Assembly: GCA_001942185.1 (NCBI GenBank)
Contig: MKJV01000065.1
Coordinates: 85,551 to 149,550 of the forward strand
Source: Pseudonocardia sp. CNS-004
GTDB taxonomy: Bacteria > Actinomycetota > Actinomycetes > Mycobacteriales > Pseudonocardiaceae
Direction: 5' to 3'
Length of the DNA stretch: 64,000 nt
Part shown: positions 1 through 9,150 of the stretch, in pieces
Position numbering within the stretch: position 1 is the stretch's first letter
How the letters are laid out: every line of letters starts with the position of its first letter
Made by a program: the position numbers and the translations under genes
The notes under the pieces: generated by a model
What the model was told of the DNA's origin: nothing
The model's input: only the letters and a program-made list of their open reading frames with translations
Databases searched by the model: none

Positions 1-626
1 CGGCCCCCGCCCGCCAGTTCGCCCGCCGCCCGGCCGGGCTCACCGAGGTGGAGGCGGCCGGCCTGCCGTTGGCGGGGCTCACCGCGTGGCAGTGCCTCGT
101 CGACATCGCCGCCGTGCAGCCCGGCCAGCGCGTCCTCGTGCACGCCGCGGCGGGCGGCGTCGGGCACCTCGCCGTCCAGATCGCGAAGGCCCGCGGCGCA
201 TACGTGATCGGCACGGCGTCGAGCGCCAAGCACAACCTGCTGCACGACCTGGGCATCGACGAGGCGGTCGACTACCGCGCGGAGGACTTCGAGAAGGCGA
301 TCGACCCGGTCGACCTGGTGCTGGACCTCATCGGGGGCGAGGTGTCGGAGCGTTCGCTCGACGTCCTGCACCAGGAGGGCCGGCTCATCTGCCTGCCGTC
401 GGCGGCCGCTGCCGGGGCCGTCGCCGCGGCCTCCGAGCGCGGCCTGCGCGCCACCGCAATGCTCGTGGAGCCCGACGGGCACGGGCTCGAGGAGCTCTCC
501 CACCTGGTGGACGACCGCAGGCTGCGCGTGCTCGTCGCGGAGACCTTCCCGCTGGAACGGGCCGCACACGCCCACCGCGCGGGGGAGCTGGGCCGCACGA
601 CGGGCAAGCTGGTCCTCACGATCTGA
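1..626 (+). CDS. Zinc-type alcohol dehydrogenase / quinone oxidoreductase, C-terminal part
   Basis: This is the C-terminal part of a medium-chain NADP-dependent oxidoreductase of the quinone oxidoreductase type; the reading frame is open at the window edge, so the start lies upstream. The Rossmann nucleotide-binding motif is visible as HAAAGGVGHLAVQIAK, followed by the usual GTASSAKH segment that contacts the cofactor phosphate and a C-terminal THGKLVL-like ending (RTTGKLVLTI). No zinc-ligand cysteine pattern is present in the visible part, which favours a zinc-free quinone/enone reductase over a classical alcohol dehydrogenase. Substrate cannot be told. It converges on the histidine kinase gene, with a palindromic element between them. 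Confidence 0.85.
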   Translation, partial: APARQFARRPAGLTEVEAAGLPLAGLTAWQCLVDIAAVQPGQRVLVHAAAGGVGHLAVQIAKARGAYVIGTASSAKHNLLHDLGIDEAVDYRAEDFEKAIDPVDLVLDLIGGEVSERSLDVLHQEGRLICLPSAAAAGAVAAASERGLRATAMLVEPDGHGLEELSHLVDDRRLRVLVAETFPLERAAHAHRAGELGRTTGKLVLTI

Positions 627-705
627 CGCCGGCCGGTACCCGCGATCGTCGCGTGGTGAGCGGCCCGACAACCCGGCGGACCCCGGGCCCGGGCTCCGCT
701 CGGTG

Positions 706-842
706 TGATCGCTCCGAGCAGTGCGTCACGGTCGCTGCGACAGCGGCGGTGTGCCGCTCGGGTGGATCATGCGTGGTCGACCGCCACGAGCAGTGCGTCG
801 ATGCGGGTGCGGCGGCAGCGACGTGCTGCTCGCATCGATCAC
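706..842. repeat. Two imperfect TGATC-ended hairpins between convergent genes
   Basis: Two consecutive imperfect inverted repeats fill the gap between the dehydrogenase and the histidine kinase. The first runs from TGATCGCTCCGAGCAG (706) to a matching arm ending GGGTGGATCA (769). The second runs from about 777 (ACGAGCAGTGCGTCGATGC inside the left arm) to CTGCTCGCATCGATCA (842). Both share a GAGCAGTGCGTC core. The outer TGATC of the second arm supplies the TGA stop of the kinase on the minus strand. A bidirectional terminator or REP-like element is likely; the function is inferred. Confidence 0.55.
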
Positions 843-2245
843 TGCCCGGCAGGCTCGCCACGGCCGGGAATCCGCGCCCGCAGCAGCGCGCCCGGCGGGC
901 CGCCCGCCACCGCGAGGGTGCCGCCGTGGTGCACGGCGATGTCCCGGGCGATCGCCAGGCCCAGCCCGGAGCCGCCCGCGTCCCGCGCCCTGGCCTCGTC
1001 CAGGCGGGCGAACCGGTCGAACACGGCTTCCTGCTGCTCGGTGGGGATGCCCGGCCCGTCGTCCTCGACCTCCAGCACGGCGTCACCGGCCCGCTGCGCC
1101 AGCCGGACGGTCACGGTGCTCGTGGCGTGCCGCACGGCGTTGTCGGCGAGGTTGGCGACCAGCCTGCGCAGCCCGTCGGCGGAGCCGTGCACGACGATCC
1201 CGGCGGCGACCGCGAGGTCGACCCGGACGTGGGTGCGTGGCCTGGCCAGCGCGGCTTCCTCCGCGGTGATCTGGCCGAGGTCGACCTCCTCGTGCTCGGG
1301 GGGCTCGCCCGCGTCGAGGCGGGCGAGCAGCAGGAGGTCGGTCGTGAGCCGCTGGATCCGCTCGACGTCCGCGAGCGCCTCGGCGGCGAGCGGCTGCGGC
1401 GGGGCGATCTCCAGACGGGTCCGCAGCACCGCCAGGGGGCTGCGCAGCTCGTGCGCGGCGTCCGCGACGAACCGGCGGTGCCGCCCGACGGCCTGCTCGA
1501 GCCGGTCCAGGGTGCGGTTCGTCGTCTCCGCGAGCAACCGGACCTCATCGCGTGCCTCCGGCACCGGGACGCGCCGGTGCAGGTCGGTGGCCGTGATGTC
1601 GGCGAGCTCGCGGCGGATCGCCGAGACCGGTGCGAGCGCGCGGCCCATCGCGAGCCAGGTGAGCGCCGCGACGAGCAGCAGCAGCGCCGGGATGCCCGGC
1701 AGCAGCACCGCCCGCAGCGTGTCGAGGGCGGCAGCGGCCGGGTGCAGCGACGCGCGCGCCTGCACGACCAGCTGCCCGTCGGCGGTCACCACCGGCAGGC
1801 TGGCCACCGCGTAGTGGTCGGTGCGCGCGAACGGCTGCACCCCGGGCGTCGAGGTGGTCGGATGCGGGGCGCTGGGCGGGGGAGCGGTGGCCATCGGGAC
1901 GCCGGGTGCCGGTGCGGCCGGAACCGGTGCCGCGGGTTCCGGCGCAGTGGGTGCCGGGTCTGGGAGGCCGGATCCGCGCGTGCCAGGACGCGGGCCGGGC
2001 CGGGTGCACGACGACGTCCGGCGCGACCGCACCCACCAGCCGGGCTCGCCCGGCACCGCCCGCACGGCGAGGAGCTCGGCGGTCACGGCGGCTCGCCGCT
2101 GTGCTTCGGCGGCCGCGCTGTCGGCCAGGCTCCCACCCAGCACCCCCACCAGCACCGCGGACGCGCCGCCGAGCGCGACGGCCACGACCGCCGTGGCGGT
2201 GAGCGTCGCCCGCAGCCGGACCGACGTGCGGGTGCGTGCCGTCAC
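839..2245 (-). CDS. Two-component sensor histidine kinase
   Basis: Membrane sensor kinase of about 468 residues. An N-terminal membrane segment (around residues 10-35) is followed by an extracytoplasmic region containing a long Pro/Ala stretch, a second membrane segment (LLPGIPALLLLVAALTWL), a HAMP linker, the phospho-acceptor H box (DAAHELRSPLAVLRTRLEI) and the ATPase domain with N box (NLADNAVRHA), G1 (EDDGPGIP) and G2 (GGSGLGLAIAR). The GTG start at 2245 overlaps the stop of the response regulator gene (GTGA), so regulator and kinase form one operon. The Pro/Ala stretch reads poorly and might hide two compensating base errors. The signal sensed is unknown; the neighbouring small secreted protein may be linked. 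Confidence 0.9.
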   Translation of the reverse strand: MTARTRTSVRLRATLTATAVVAVALGGASAVLVGVLGGSLADSAAAEAQRRAAVTAELLAVRAVPGEPGWWVRSRRTSSCTRPGPRPGTRGSGLPDPAPTAPEPAAPVPAAPAPGVPMATAPPPSAPHPTTSTPGVQPFARTDHYAVASLPVVTADGQLVVQARASLHPAAAALDTLRAVLLPGIPALLLLVAALTWLAMGRALAPVSAIRRELADITATDLHRRVPVPEARDEVRLLAETTNRTLDRLEQAVGRHRRFVADAAHELRSPLAVLRTRLEIAPPQPLAAEALADVERIQRLTTDLLLLARLDAGEPPEHEEVDLGQITAEEAALARPRTHVRVDLAVAAGIVVHGSADGLRRLVANLADNAVRHATSTVTVRLAQRAGDAVLEVEDDGPGIPTEQQEAVFDRFARLDEARARDAGGSGLGLAIARDIAVHHGGTLAVAGGPPGALLRARIPGRGEPAGQ

Positions 2246-2915
2246 GACGTGGCCTCCAGCCGGTAGCCCGCGCCCCGCACGGTGACCAGCGACGTGCGGC
2301 CGAACGGGGCGTCGATCTTGCGCCGGAGCGCGCTCACGTAGACCTCGACGATGTTGGGGTCGCCGTCGTAGGCGAAGTCCCACGCCTGCGCGAGCAGTTC
2401 CCGCTTCGACACGACCTCGCCGGCCCGGCGGGCCAGCCCGTGCAGCACGGCGAACTCCTTCGGCGTCAACGCGATGTCGACCTCGCCGCGTCGGCACCGC
2501 AGGCCTGCCGGGTCGAGCGTGAGGTCACCGACCGCGATCGACACCGGCCGGGCCGGACCGCCGCGCCGCACCAGTGCACGCAGCCGGGCCAGCAGCACGA
2601 CGTAGGAGAACGGCTTGGACAGGTAGTCGTCCGCGCCCGTGTCGAGCGCCTCGGCCTCGTCGTGCACGCCGTCCTTCGCGGTGAGCATGAGGATCGGCGT
2701 CCAGTCCCGCCCCGCCCGCAGCTCCCGGCAGACGGCGTAGCCGGACAGCTCGGCAGCATCACGTCGAGGACGATCACGTCGTAGGCGTTCTCCGATGCGA
2801 GCCAGAGCCCGTCCCTCCCGTCGTGGGCGACGTCCACCGCGAACCCCTCGTTCGCCAGGCCGTTCGCGAGCACGTCGGTCAGCCGCTGCTCGTCGTCCAC
2901 CAGCAACATCCGCAC
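2242..2915 (-). CDS. OmpR/PhoB-family response regulator (one-base break near 2751)
   Basis: DNA-binding response regulator of about 224 residues. The receiver domain starts VRMLLVDDEQRLTDVL and has the phospho-acceptor Asp in IVLDVMLP, the conserved Lys in DDYLSKPF, and a C-terminal winged-helix OmpR domain ending GAGYRLEATS. The frame breaks just after DVMLP: the sequence reads as if one C (plus strand) were lost near 2751, where the codons for E-L-S-G-Y are expected. With one base restored the length fits. GTG at 2915 is chosen as start; an ATG lies two codons inside. It is co-transcribed with the kinase through a four-base overlap and divergent from the secreted-protein gene at 3040. Confidence 0.88.
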
Positions 2916-3039
2916 GGCGGGCAGTCTCGCGTGCGCGGCTGAGGTGAACCTGAAGACGTGTTCGGGAGCGTTCAGGCCCGGTTCAGCCGGCTCCCGCGAG
3001 GCTGCTGCCGTCCGAGGGAACACGAGTGGAGGGCGAAGG

Positions 3040-3402
3040 ATGCGCAAGCGCAGCATCGCGGTGGCCGTGCTGGTCGCCGCTGGTCTGGCGGTGCCGATGG
3101 CAGGCGCCGCCGCGGCGGGGGAACCCGGCGACGAGGCCCGGGACGTGATCGTGATCTGTGAGAACGGCGAGGCAGTCGTCCGCGAGCCCACCGACGAGGA
3201 GCGCGAGCGGATGCGGACCGAGCGGGTCCCGATGGAGCGGGTGCGCCCGCCCGCGCCGTCCCGGCCCGGGGTGCCGGCGCTGCCGAGCGGTGTGGTCCCG
3301 GCCGTCCCCGCCGATCCGGACGCCCCGCCGCGGGTGACGTGCGACGCGGACGGCCCGCACCCACCGCGGCTGGAGCGCGCGGAGCCCGCGCGGCCGCGTT
3401 GA
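3040..3402 (+). CDS. Small secreted charged/Pro-rich protein
   Basis: Predicted exported protein of 120 residues with no recognised domain. The start at 3040 is preceded by GGAGGG at good spacing and gives a clean signal peptide: MRKRS, a hydrophobic core (IAVAVLVAAGLAVPMAGA) and an AAA cleavage region. The mature part is rich in Asp, Glu, Arg and Pro, with one short segment (VIVICENGEAV) and two cysteines that could form a disulfide. It is divergent from the two-component regulator gene, an arrangement often seen for a gene controlled by, or signalling to, that system; this link is inference. A strong hairpin follows the stop codon. Confidence 0.7.
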   Translation: MRKRSIAVAVLVAAGLAVPMAGAAAAGEPGDEARDVIVICENGEAVVREPTDEERERMRTERVPMERVRPPAPSRPGVPALPSGVVPAVPADPDAPPRVTCDADGPHPPRLERAEPARPR

Positions 3403-3408
3403 TGACCC

Positions 3409-3436
3409 GGGGCGGCGGCTGGGGGGCCGCCGCCCC
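3409..3436 (+). terminator. GC hairpin terminator after the small secreted protein
   Basis: A perfect 11-base stem, GGGGCGGCGGC (3409-3419) with GCCGCCGCCCC (3426-3436), around a six-base G-rich loop, starts seven bases after the stop codon. There is no long U tract, as is usual for actinobacterial hairpin terminators. Confidence 0.65.
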
Positions 3437-3876
3437 GTTCCTCCTGTGGGCGGCTTGACGGCAGCCCCGATCCACGATCCTGATCATGGCGGGCCGCCGT
3501 CCGCCGCGCTTCCTGCGGTGATCGGCGGGTGATGATGCCCCGTTCGTCGGTACCGGCACCCGCCGACGCCGTCACTCCGACGCCGAGGAGGACCGTCCGA
3601 CGGGGGACTCGACATGACCTTGCGGTGAACGGTGAGCGGCGGATGTGCGCGTCAACGGGGGATGCGCGTTCCTGCCGCTCGTCGCGCGGCCCCGGCCGAC
3701 AACCTCACCCGAAGCGGCTCCAGCTTGTTGAACGCCCGACGGCCGTTAACGTTGCTCCCGGATCGATAACGACCCGGTCACGAAAACCGGACACGGACCG
3801 AACGCCCCCCGACGGTCCGCCCGCACCCCGAGCGGGACGTCCGGCCGGGTCGCCAAGAGATCCGGAAGGAAAGGTC
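3437..3876. other. Long leader region upstream of the M23 peptidase gene
   Basis: About 440 bases without a convincing gene. An open frame covers part of it, but its composition is Arg/Pro-rich shadow sequence. An AT-richer patch near 3750-3785 (GTTAACGTTGCTC, then GATAACGA and AAAACC) is the most promoter-like stretch. Cell-wall peptidase genes of actinobacteria often have long regulated leaders, but no convincing riboswitch core was found here. Confidence 0.35.
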
Positions 3877-4813
3877 GTGGCTCGGCACCGCTCCCCCCAG
3901 GGCCGGCGCGCGCACCTCGGGCCCCCGCTGTCCGCCGCACTGGCGGCAGCGGGGTCGGTGGCGCCCACCGGTCGGTACCCGTCCAGCAGTTGACCTCGTC
4001 GCTGCCCGCACGCTTCGTCGCCACCGTCGTGGCCGGTGGAGCGCTCGCGGCCACGGCGCAGCACGCACTCGCACAGACCCTCCCCGTCGCCGCCGACGCG
4101 CCGCGCTGCGCGTCGCGGTCGAGGAGCTCATCGGCACGGCCCCGGCGCCCGTGGACGAGACGTTCGACGCCGCGAGCGCGGCATCGGTGGCGTTCGCGCC
4201 GGTGGCGCCCGAGTCCGTGGCCGAACTGTCCACCGACGCCGCCGTGGCCGACGCCGCGTCGCTGGTGAAGGCGGCCGACCTGCAGCGTGCCGCCGCCGAG
4301 GCCGCCGCCGCGGAGGCTGCGGAGGCCGCGGCCCGCGCGGCGGAGGAGGCCAAGGCCGCAGAGGCCGCCCGTGCCGCGGAGGAGGCCAAGGCCGCCGCGG
4401 CGGCCAAGGCGGCGGAGGTATCCGCGGGTGGCGCCGTCCAGATGGTCGCCGGGCGGGTGACGTCCGGATTCGGTTCCCGTTGGGGACGCGCCCACCAGGG
4501 GCTCGACATCGCCGCCCCGATCGGCACCCCGATCCGCGCCCCGTTGGGCGGCACCGTGATCGAGTCCGGTCCCGCGAGCGGCTTCGGCATGTGGGTGCAG
4601 GTGCGCCACAACGACGGCACCGTCACCACCTACGGCCACATCAACCGCTCGCTCGTCCGGTCCGGCGAAGAGGTCGCGGCGGGCGAGGTCATCGCCGAGG
4701 TGGGCAACCGCGGCCGGTCCACGGGGCCCCACCTGCACATCGAGGTCACCACCCCGGGCGGCAAGAAGATCAACCCCCGCCCGTGGTTGGACGAGCACGG
4801 CATCGGTTACTAG
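3877..4813 (+). CDS. M23 family peptidoglycan endopeptidase (two one-base breaks)
   Basis: Exported LytM/M23 zinc metallopeptidase that cuts cell-wall peptide cross-links, about 312 residues. It begins at GTG 3877 (GGAAGGAAAGG upstream) with a basic leader (VARHRSPQGRRAH), then a hydrophobic segment after the first break (FVATVVAGGALAATAQHALA). A helical Ala/Glu/Lys-rich linker follows (around residues 130-190), then the catalytic domain with the first zinc motif (HQGLDIAAPIGTPI), the YGHI segment and the HxH motif (GPHLHIEV). One G appears lost near 3975 (before VPVQQL) and one near 4103 (before ALRVAVEEL). Both frames join cleanly and the corrected length is a multiple of three. Confidence 0.85.
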
Positions 4814-4872
4814 ACGGGTAGTTCTGAACTCAGCCAGTGGCCGTCGGTGATCAGGGCCGAGGTGCAGGCGCC

Positions 4873-5240
4873 GGTGGCTCATGATCGCCGGAAATGGTGC
4901 CGGGACGACTGATCTGTCGTCGTGCCACCACTGTCGACGATCGACGTGCACATGATCGGCGGAACTGGTGCCAGGGCGCCACATCCGGCGCTCTCGCACC
5001 ACTTCCGGTGATCACGCCCCGGTTGCCCGGTGCGCAGCGGGGCCGGGAAGCGCTGTGGTCCTGTCCGGCGCACGCGGCAACGTCATGATCTTTGCGAGGT
5101 CGTGCCGCCGGTCGCCGCGAGGGCGCTGTGGCTGCAGCCGGACCGATCATGCGGTCATGATCGGTCCGAGACGGCGTGGGGCGCCCGGCCGAGGGCGATG
5201 CCGCGCGAGTCGGACCGATCACGGTGCTCGGAGTTCCACA
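4873..5240. repeat. Long palindromic intergenic repeat, copy A
   Basis: About 370 bases between the convergent M23 peptidase and sulfatase genes, clearly homologous to copy B at 9151-9445. Inside are imperfect hairpins bounded by TGATC: one from TGATCGCCGGAAATGGTGCC (4882) to about 4943, one from TGATCGGCGGAACTGGTGCC (4953) to its inverted arm ending CACTTCCGGTGATCA (5013). A third palindromic part around 5140-5220 (GACCGATCATGCGGTCATGA then GGACCGATCA) is mostly missing from copy B. No coding frame is conserved between the copies. Confidence 0.7.
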
Positions 5241-5280
5241 CGCCGAGTCCGTGACCCGCTGAGCTCGACCTCTCACTCGT

Positions 5281-6578
5281 CTAGCAGGCGCTCTCGATCA
5301 CCGGCCGCTCCTCGCCCGCCTCGACGATCCGTTCCACCAGCCGGCCGCGCAGCGTCCCCAGCACCTCCCGGTGCTCCGGGCTGTGGACGAGGTTCCGCAA
5401 CTCGTGCGGGTCGGCGTCGAGGTCGTAGAGGTGGGAGTCGACGTACCGGCGGGCGGCCGGTGTGGTCCACCCGTCCGCTCCGGGCGCGACCGCCGCGTAC
5501 TTCCAGCGCGGCGTGCGCAGGGCCCGGCCCACCTGCGACTCGCTGATCTGCACGAACACGTCGTCCGGGCGCGGGTCCGGCTCGCCGCGCACCAGCGGGA
5601 GCAGGGAACGGCCGTCCATCTCCGGAGGTACCGCGATCCCGGCCGCGTCGAGCAGGGTCGGGGGAAGGTCGAGGTGGCTCACGAGGCGGCGCACCGGTCG
5701 CCCGCTGTCGAACCCCGGCCCGCTGAACGCGGTGGGCACCCGGACGGACGCGTCGTGGCAGCTGCGTTTGTACTCGCCGTTGCGCGTCTTGAAGTGGCAG
5801 CCGTGGTCGGAGGTGTAGAGCACCACCGTGTCCTCGGCGAGCCCCAGCTCGTCCAGCGCGCCGCGGAGCCGGCCGAGGCACTCGTCCAGCCGCCGGACCA
5901 TCCCGTAGTAGCCGGCGAGGTGCTCGCGGGTGTTGCCGTCGAGCGCGGCGAGGTCGCCGGGGAGCCACGGTTGCGGGTACTGCTCGGCGTAGCCGTCCGG
6001 GGCCGGGTAGTCGTCGCGGCTGTTCTGGTGGTGCGGCTCCAGGTAGGACAGGAACAGGAAGAACGGCCGGTCCCGCTGCTCGCGCAGGTAGGAGATCGCG
6101 GCGTCGGTGAGCGCGTCGGCACGGTAGCCGGGGAGCTCGTGCGGCTCGCCGCGCTCGTCGTAGAGCGTCGTCTCGTAGGCGTCGGAGGTGAACTCCAGCA
6201 GGTTGGACGTCAGCCACCGCTCGTACCCGCCGCGCTGCTCCGGCCGCACCGGGCCCGCGACGTCGTCGTCGGCGAGGTGCCACTTGCCCATGTACGCGGT
6301 CTCGTACCCGGCGGCGGCGAACCGGTGCGCCAGCGTCGGCTCGTCCACGGGCAGCGGGATGCCGTTGCGGAAGCAGCCGGTCGACGTGGGATAGCGGCCG
6401 GTCTGCAGCGACGCCGCGACGGCGCGCACACCGGCTGGGCGGTGAACGAGCGCTCGACGTGCACTCCGTCGCGGGCCATGCGGTCGAAGTGCGGCGTCAG
6501 GCCGTGCGGGTTGCCGTGCACGCCCGTGGTGTCGAAGCGCTGCTGGTCGGTGAAGAAGACGAGGACGTTGCGCGTCAC
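5281..6578 (-). CDS. Type I sulfatase (one-base break near 6414)
   Basis: Arylsulfatase-family enzyme of about 432 residues, removing sulfate esters from a carbohydrate or other substrate. It shows the N-terminal metal motif (VLVFFTDQQRFD), the active-site signature CAPSR, whose cysteine would be oxidised to formylglycine, then GKWHLAD, the YTSDHG metal-binding segment and HDASVRVP. The frame breaks inside the signature (CAPSR, then SLQTGRYP after one lost base near 6414). GTG at 6578 overlaps the MFS transporter stop (GTGA), so it is the second gene of a transporter-sulfatase operon. No signal peptide is visible, so a cytoplasmic enzyme acting on imported substrate is inferred. A formylglycine-generating enzyme must be encoded elsewhere. 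Confidence 0.87.
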
Positions 6579-7903
6579 GCCCGGGCCTCCGCGGATCGGG
6601 ATTCGAGCTCGGACTCGTCGACGTCGCGGGTCTCCCGCAGGAACAGCGTGGCGGTCGCCGACACCAGACCCAGCACCACGGCGAGCGTCGCCACCGGCCA
6701 GCTCGCGCCACCGGACGCCACGAGGAACGAGGTGGCGATCGCCGGGACGAACCCCGCCACCATCGCCGAGAGCTGGTAGGCGAAGGACATCCCGGAGTAC
6801 CGCACGCCCACGCCGAACATCTCGGTGAACAGCGTGGCCTGCAGGCTCGACATGCACACCGCGCCGCCGAGCACGGCCAGCGCCATCGCCGTCCAGACCA
6901 GTGCGGTGGAGCCGGAGTCCAGCAGCCAGAAGTACGGGAAGGCGCTCAGCGCGACGAACAGGGCGCCGGTGAGGTAGATCGGTCTGCGCCCGACCCGGTC
7001 GGAGATCGCGCCCGCGACGGGGATGAGCGCGAGGCCGAGGATGTTGTAGAGCACCACGCCGGTGAGCGCGACGCCGGAGCCGTACCCGAGGCTCGTGGTC
7101 ACGTAGCTGATCGCGAACGGCTGGTAGATCTGCGAGCTGCCGGCCTCGCCGACCCGTACGCCGAACGCGACGGCGATGTTGCGCGGGTAGCGGCGCAGCG
7201 CCGTGAGCAGGGGGATGCGCTCCTCCCGCCCGGCCGCCTTGACCTGCCGGAACGCCGGTGTCTCCTGGATCCTGAGCCGTACGACGAGCCCGACGACGAG
7301 CAGTACCGCGCTGAACAGGAACGGGATCCGCCATCCCCAGGAGAGGAACTGGTCCTCGGGAAGGGTGGCGAACAGGCTGACGACGCAGACGGCGATGAGG
7401 TAGCCGATCGCGCCGCCGGTCTGCGGGAGGCTTCCCCAGAACCCGCGGCGGTGGCGCGGCGCGTGCTCCACGGTGAGCAGCGAGGCGCCCCCGAACTCCC
7501 CGCCGAGGCCGAGTCCCTGCACCACTCGCAGCAGCACCAGCAACGCCGGGGCCCACAGCCCGATCGTGTGGTAGTCGGGCAGCAACCCGATCAGGAACGT
7601 GGCCGAACCGATGATCATCATCGTGGTCACGAGCACCTGCTTGCGACCGAGCCGGTCGCCGAGGTGGCCGAACACGAGCGCCCCGATCGGGCGGGACACG
7701 AAGCCCACGCCGAACGTGGCGAGCGAGGCGAGGGTGCCGAGGACCGGGTCGATGTCGGGGAAGAACAGCTTGCTGAAGACGAGCGCCGCCGAGATCCCGT
7801 ACAGGTTGAAGTCGTACCACTCGAGCATCGCGCCCGACAGGCTCGCCGCCACCACCTTGGGCATCGGCTGGGCGGCCGGCTCCTCCTGCGGTCGGTGCGC
7901 CAT
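6575..7903 (-). CDS. MFS transporter, metabolite:H+ symporter type
   Basis: Inner-membrane transporter of about 442 residues with twelve predicted membrane segments, of the metabolite:proton symporter branch (shikimate/proline-betaine type). Visible signatures are the start AASLSGAMLEWYDFNLYG, the loop motif GHLGDRLGRKQVL, RVVQGLGLGGEFGGA and the second-half repeat SDRVGRRPIYL. ATG 7903 is chosen because GGGAGG precedes it and the protein then aligns with the family start. It is the first gene of the operon with the sulfatase and is divergent from the LacI regulator, with a palindrome upstream. It probably imports the sulfatase substrate; the identity is unknown. Confidence 0.9.
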   Translation of the reverse strand: MAHRPQEEPAAQPMPKVVAASLSGAMLEWYDFNLYGISAALVFSKLFFPDIDPVLGTLASLATFGVGFVSRPIGALVFGHLGDRLGRKQVLVTTMMIIGSATFLIGLLPDYHTIGLWAPALLVLLRVVQGLGLGGEFGGASLLTVEHAPRHRRGFWGSLPQTGGAIGYLIAVCVVSLFATLPEDQFLSWGWRIPFLFSAVLLVVGLVVRLRIQETPAFRQVKAAGREERIPLLTALRRYPRNIAVAFGVRVGEAGSSQIYQPFAISYVTTSLGYGSGVALTGVVLYNILGLALIPVAGAISDRVGRRPIYLTGALFVALSAFPYFWLLDSGSTALVWTAMALAVLGGAVCMSSLQATLFTEMFGVGVRYSGMSFAYQLSAMVAGFVPAIATSFLVASGGASWPVATLAVVLGLVSATATLFLRETRDVDESELESRSAEARA

Positions 7904-7914
7904 CGCTGCCTCCC

Positions 7915-7932
7915 GTGTTATTCGATTAACAC
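7915..7932. promoter_or_regulatory. LacI-type operator palindrome
   Basis: GTGTTATTCGATTAACAC is an 18-base palindrome with 16 of 18 positions symmetric and the central CG typical of LacI-family operators. It lies 12 bases upstream of the transporter start and about 50 bases from the divergent lacI-type gene, so one bound dimer could control both. Confidence 0.7.
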
Positions 7933-7984
7933 GGCACAGTAGGGGGTGCCGCGAACCCTGTAAAGGCGGGCTACCGTCGACCGC

Positions 7985-9000
7985 GTGCCGCCGCGCCGAC
8001 CCACCCAACGCGACATCGCCGAGCGCGCGGGTGTCTCCACCGCCACGGTGTCCTACGTGCTCTCCGGCCGCAGCGGGGCGAAGCCGCCCCCGCCGGAGAC
8101 CCGGGAACGGGTGCTGCGCGCCGTCGCCGAGACCGGGTACCAGCTCGACCAGGCCGGCCGCAGCCTGCGCCGGCAGCGCACCGACGTGGTGGCGCTGATG
8201 TACCCGGCGCCGTCCAGCCCGTGGTCGGACCGCCTGGCGGAGGAGCTGCAGGTGGCTGCCGCCGAACGCGGGTTCGCGGTCGTCGCGCTACCCGTCATCA
8301 CGAGCGCGTCCGCCCCGGCGATCCTGCGGATCCTGCGGCAGCGCTACATCGACGGTGCCGTCCTGCTACCCGACTGCCCGCTCGACGGCCCCGAGCTCAC
8401 CGCGCTGGCCGTGCAGGGGCGATCCCTCGTCGTCTTCGACGACCACCTCGAGCCCGCAGGCTTCGACGTGGTCCGCCAGAACCGCGCGAACGCCTGCCGC
8501 GCCGCGATCGAGCGGCTGATCGCCGCGGGCCACCGCCGCATCGCCTTCCTCGCCCACGCCGACGACCACGGCGACCCGCTCGCCGACGTCAAGCTGCGCA
8601 GCTACCGGGACGGCCTCGCCGCCCACGGCATCGCGGAGCACCCGGAGCTCGTGCGGGCCGTCGCCGACTCCCGGTCCGACGCCTACGCCGCGGTCCGCGA
8701 CCTCCTCCGCCTCCCCGATCCGCCGACCGCGCTGCTCTCGGCCTCCGACCGGGCCGCCATCGACGGCATCTGGGCGGCCCGCGACCTGGGCGTCACCGTT
8801 CCCGGCCGGCTCGCCGTCATCGGCATCGGCAACATCCCCGAGGGCTGATGATCTCCCCGGCGCTCACCACCGTCGGAGCCGCCGCCCTCGACTTCTCCCG
8901 CGAGGTCGCTCGCCTCTTCGAACGCCTCGACGCCGGCGCGGTCCTCCCCGGCAGGGAGCTCGGCTCCCCGTGGGAGCTGATCCCGCGAGCCTCCGGCTGA
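7985..9000 (+). CDS. LacI-family transcriptional regulator (one-base break near 8845)
   Basis: Repressor of about 338 residues. The N-terminal helix-turn-helix is RDIAERAGVSTATVSYVLSG with hinge QLDQAGRSLR, followed by a periplasmic-binding-protein-like sensor domain (VVFDDH, RRIAFLAH, ALLSASDRAAIDGIWAARDL, RLAVIGIGN). The frame stops at ...GIGNIPEG, but the normal continuation (LMISPALTTVGAAALDFSRE, ending WELIPRASG) follows in the next frame after one missing C near 8845. It is divergent from the MFS-sulfatase operon, with the operator between them, so it very likely regulates that operon in response to the imported sugar. Confidence 0.88.
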
Positions 9001-9150
9001 GCCCGGCCCACACTCCGGCCGAAGGTGAGGCGCGTTCTGGCGCGGTCCTCACAGGATCTGCCCAGGGCGCGGCCTGCCGGCGCCGCGGTCGACGTCCGCT
9101 CCATCGCGGGTGGCTCGCCGGAACGGGTGATCGCGGCGACGAGTCGGTCG
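9001..9150. other. Short spacer before repeat copy B
   Basis: About 150 bases with no supported gene between the LacI gene and repeat copy B. Together with copy B and the 120 bases after it, this forms a 560-base non-coding gap between convergent genes. Confidence 0.4.

Noticed and set aside
3437..3876. Possible ydaO-type (c-di-AMP) riboswitch before the M23 peptidase gene
   Set aside because: Such riboswitches often precede actinobacterial cell-wall hydrolases, but the conserved core segments could not be found in the leader.
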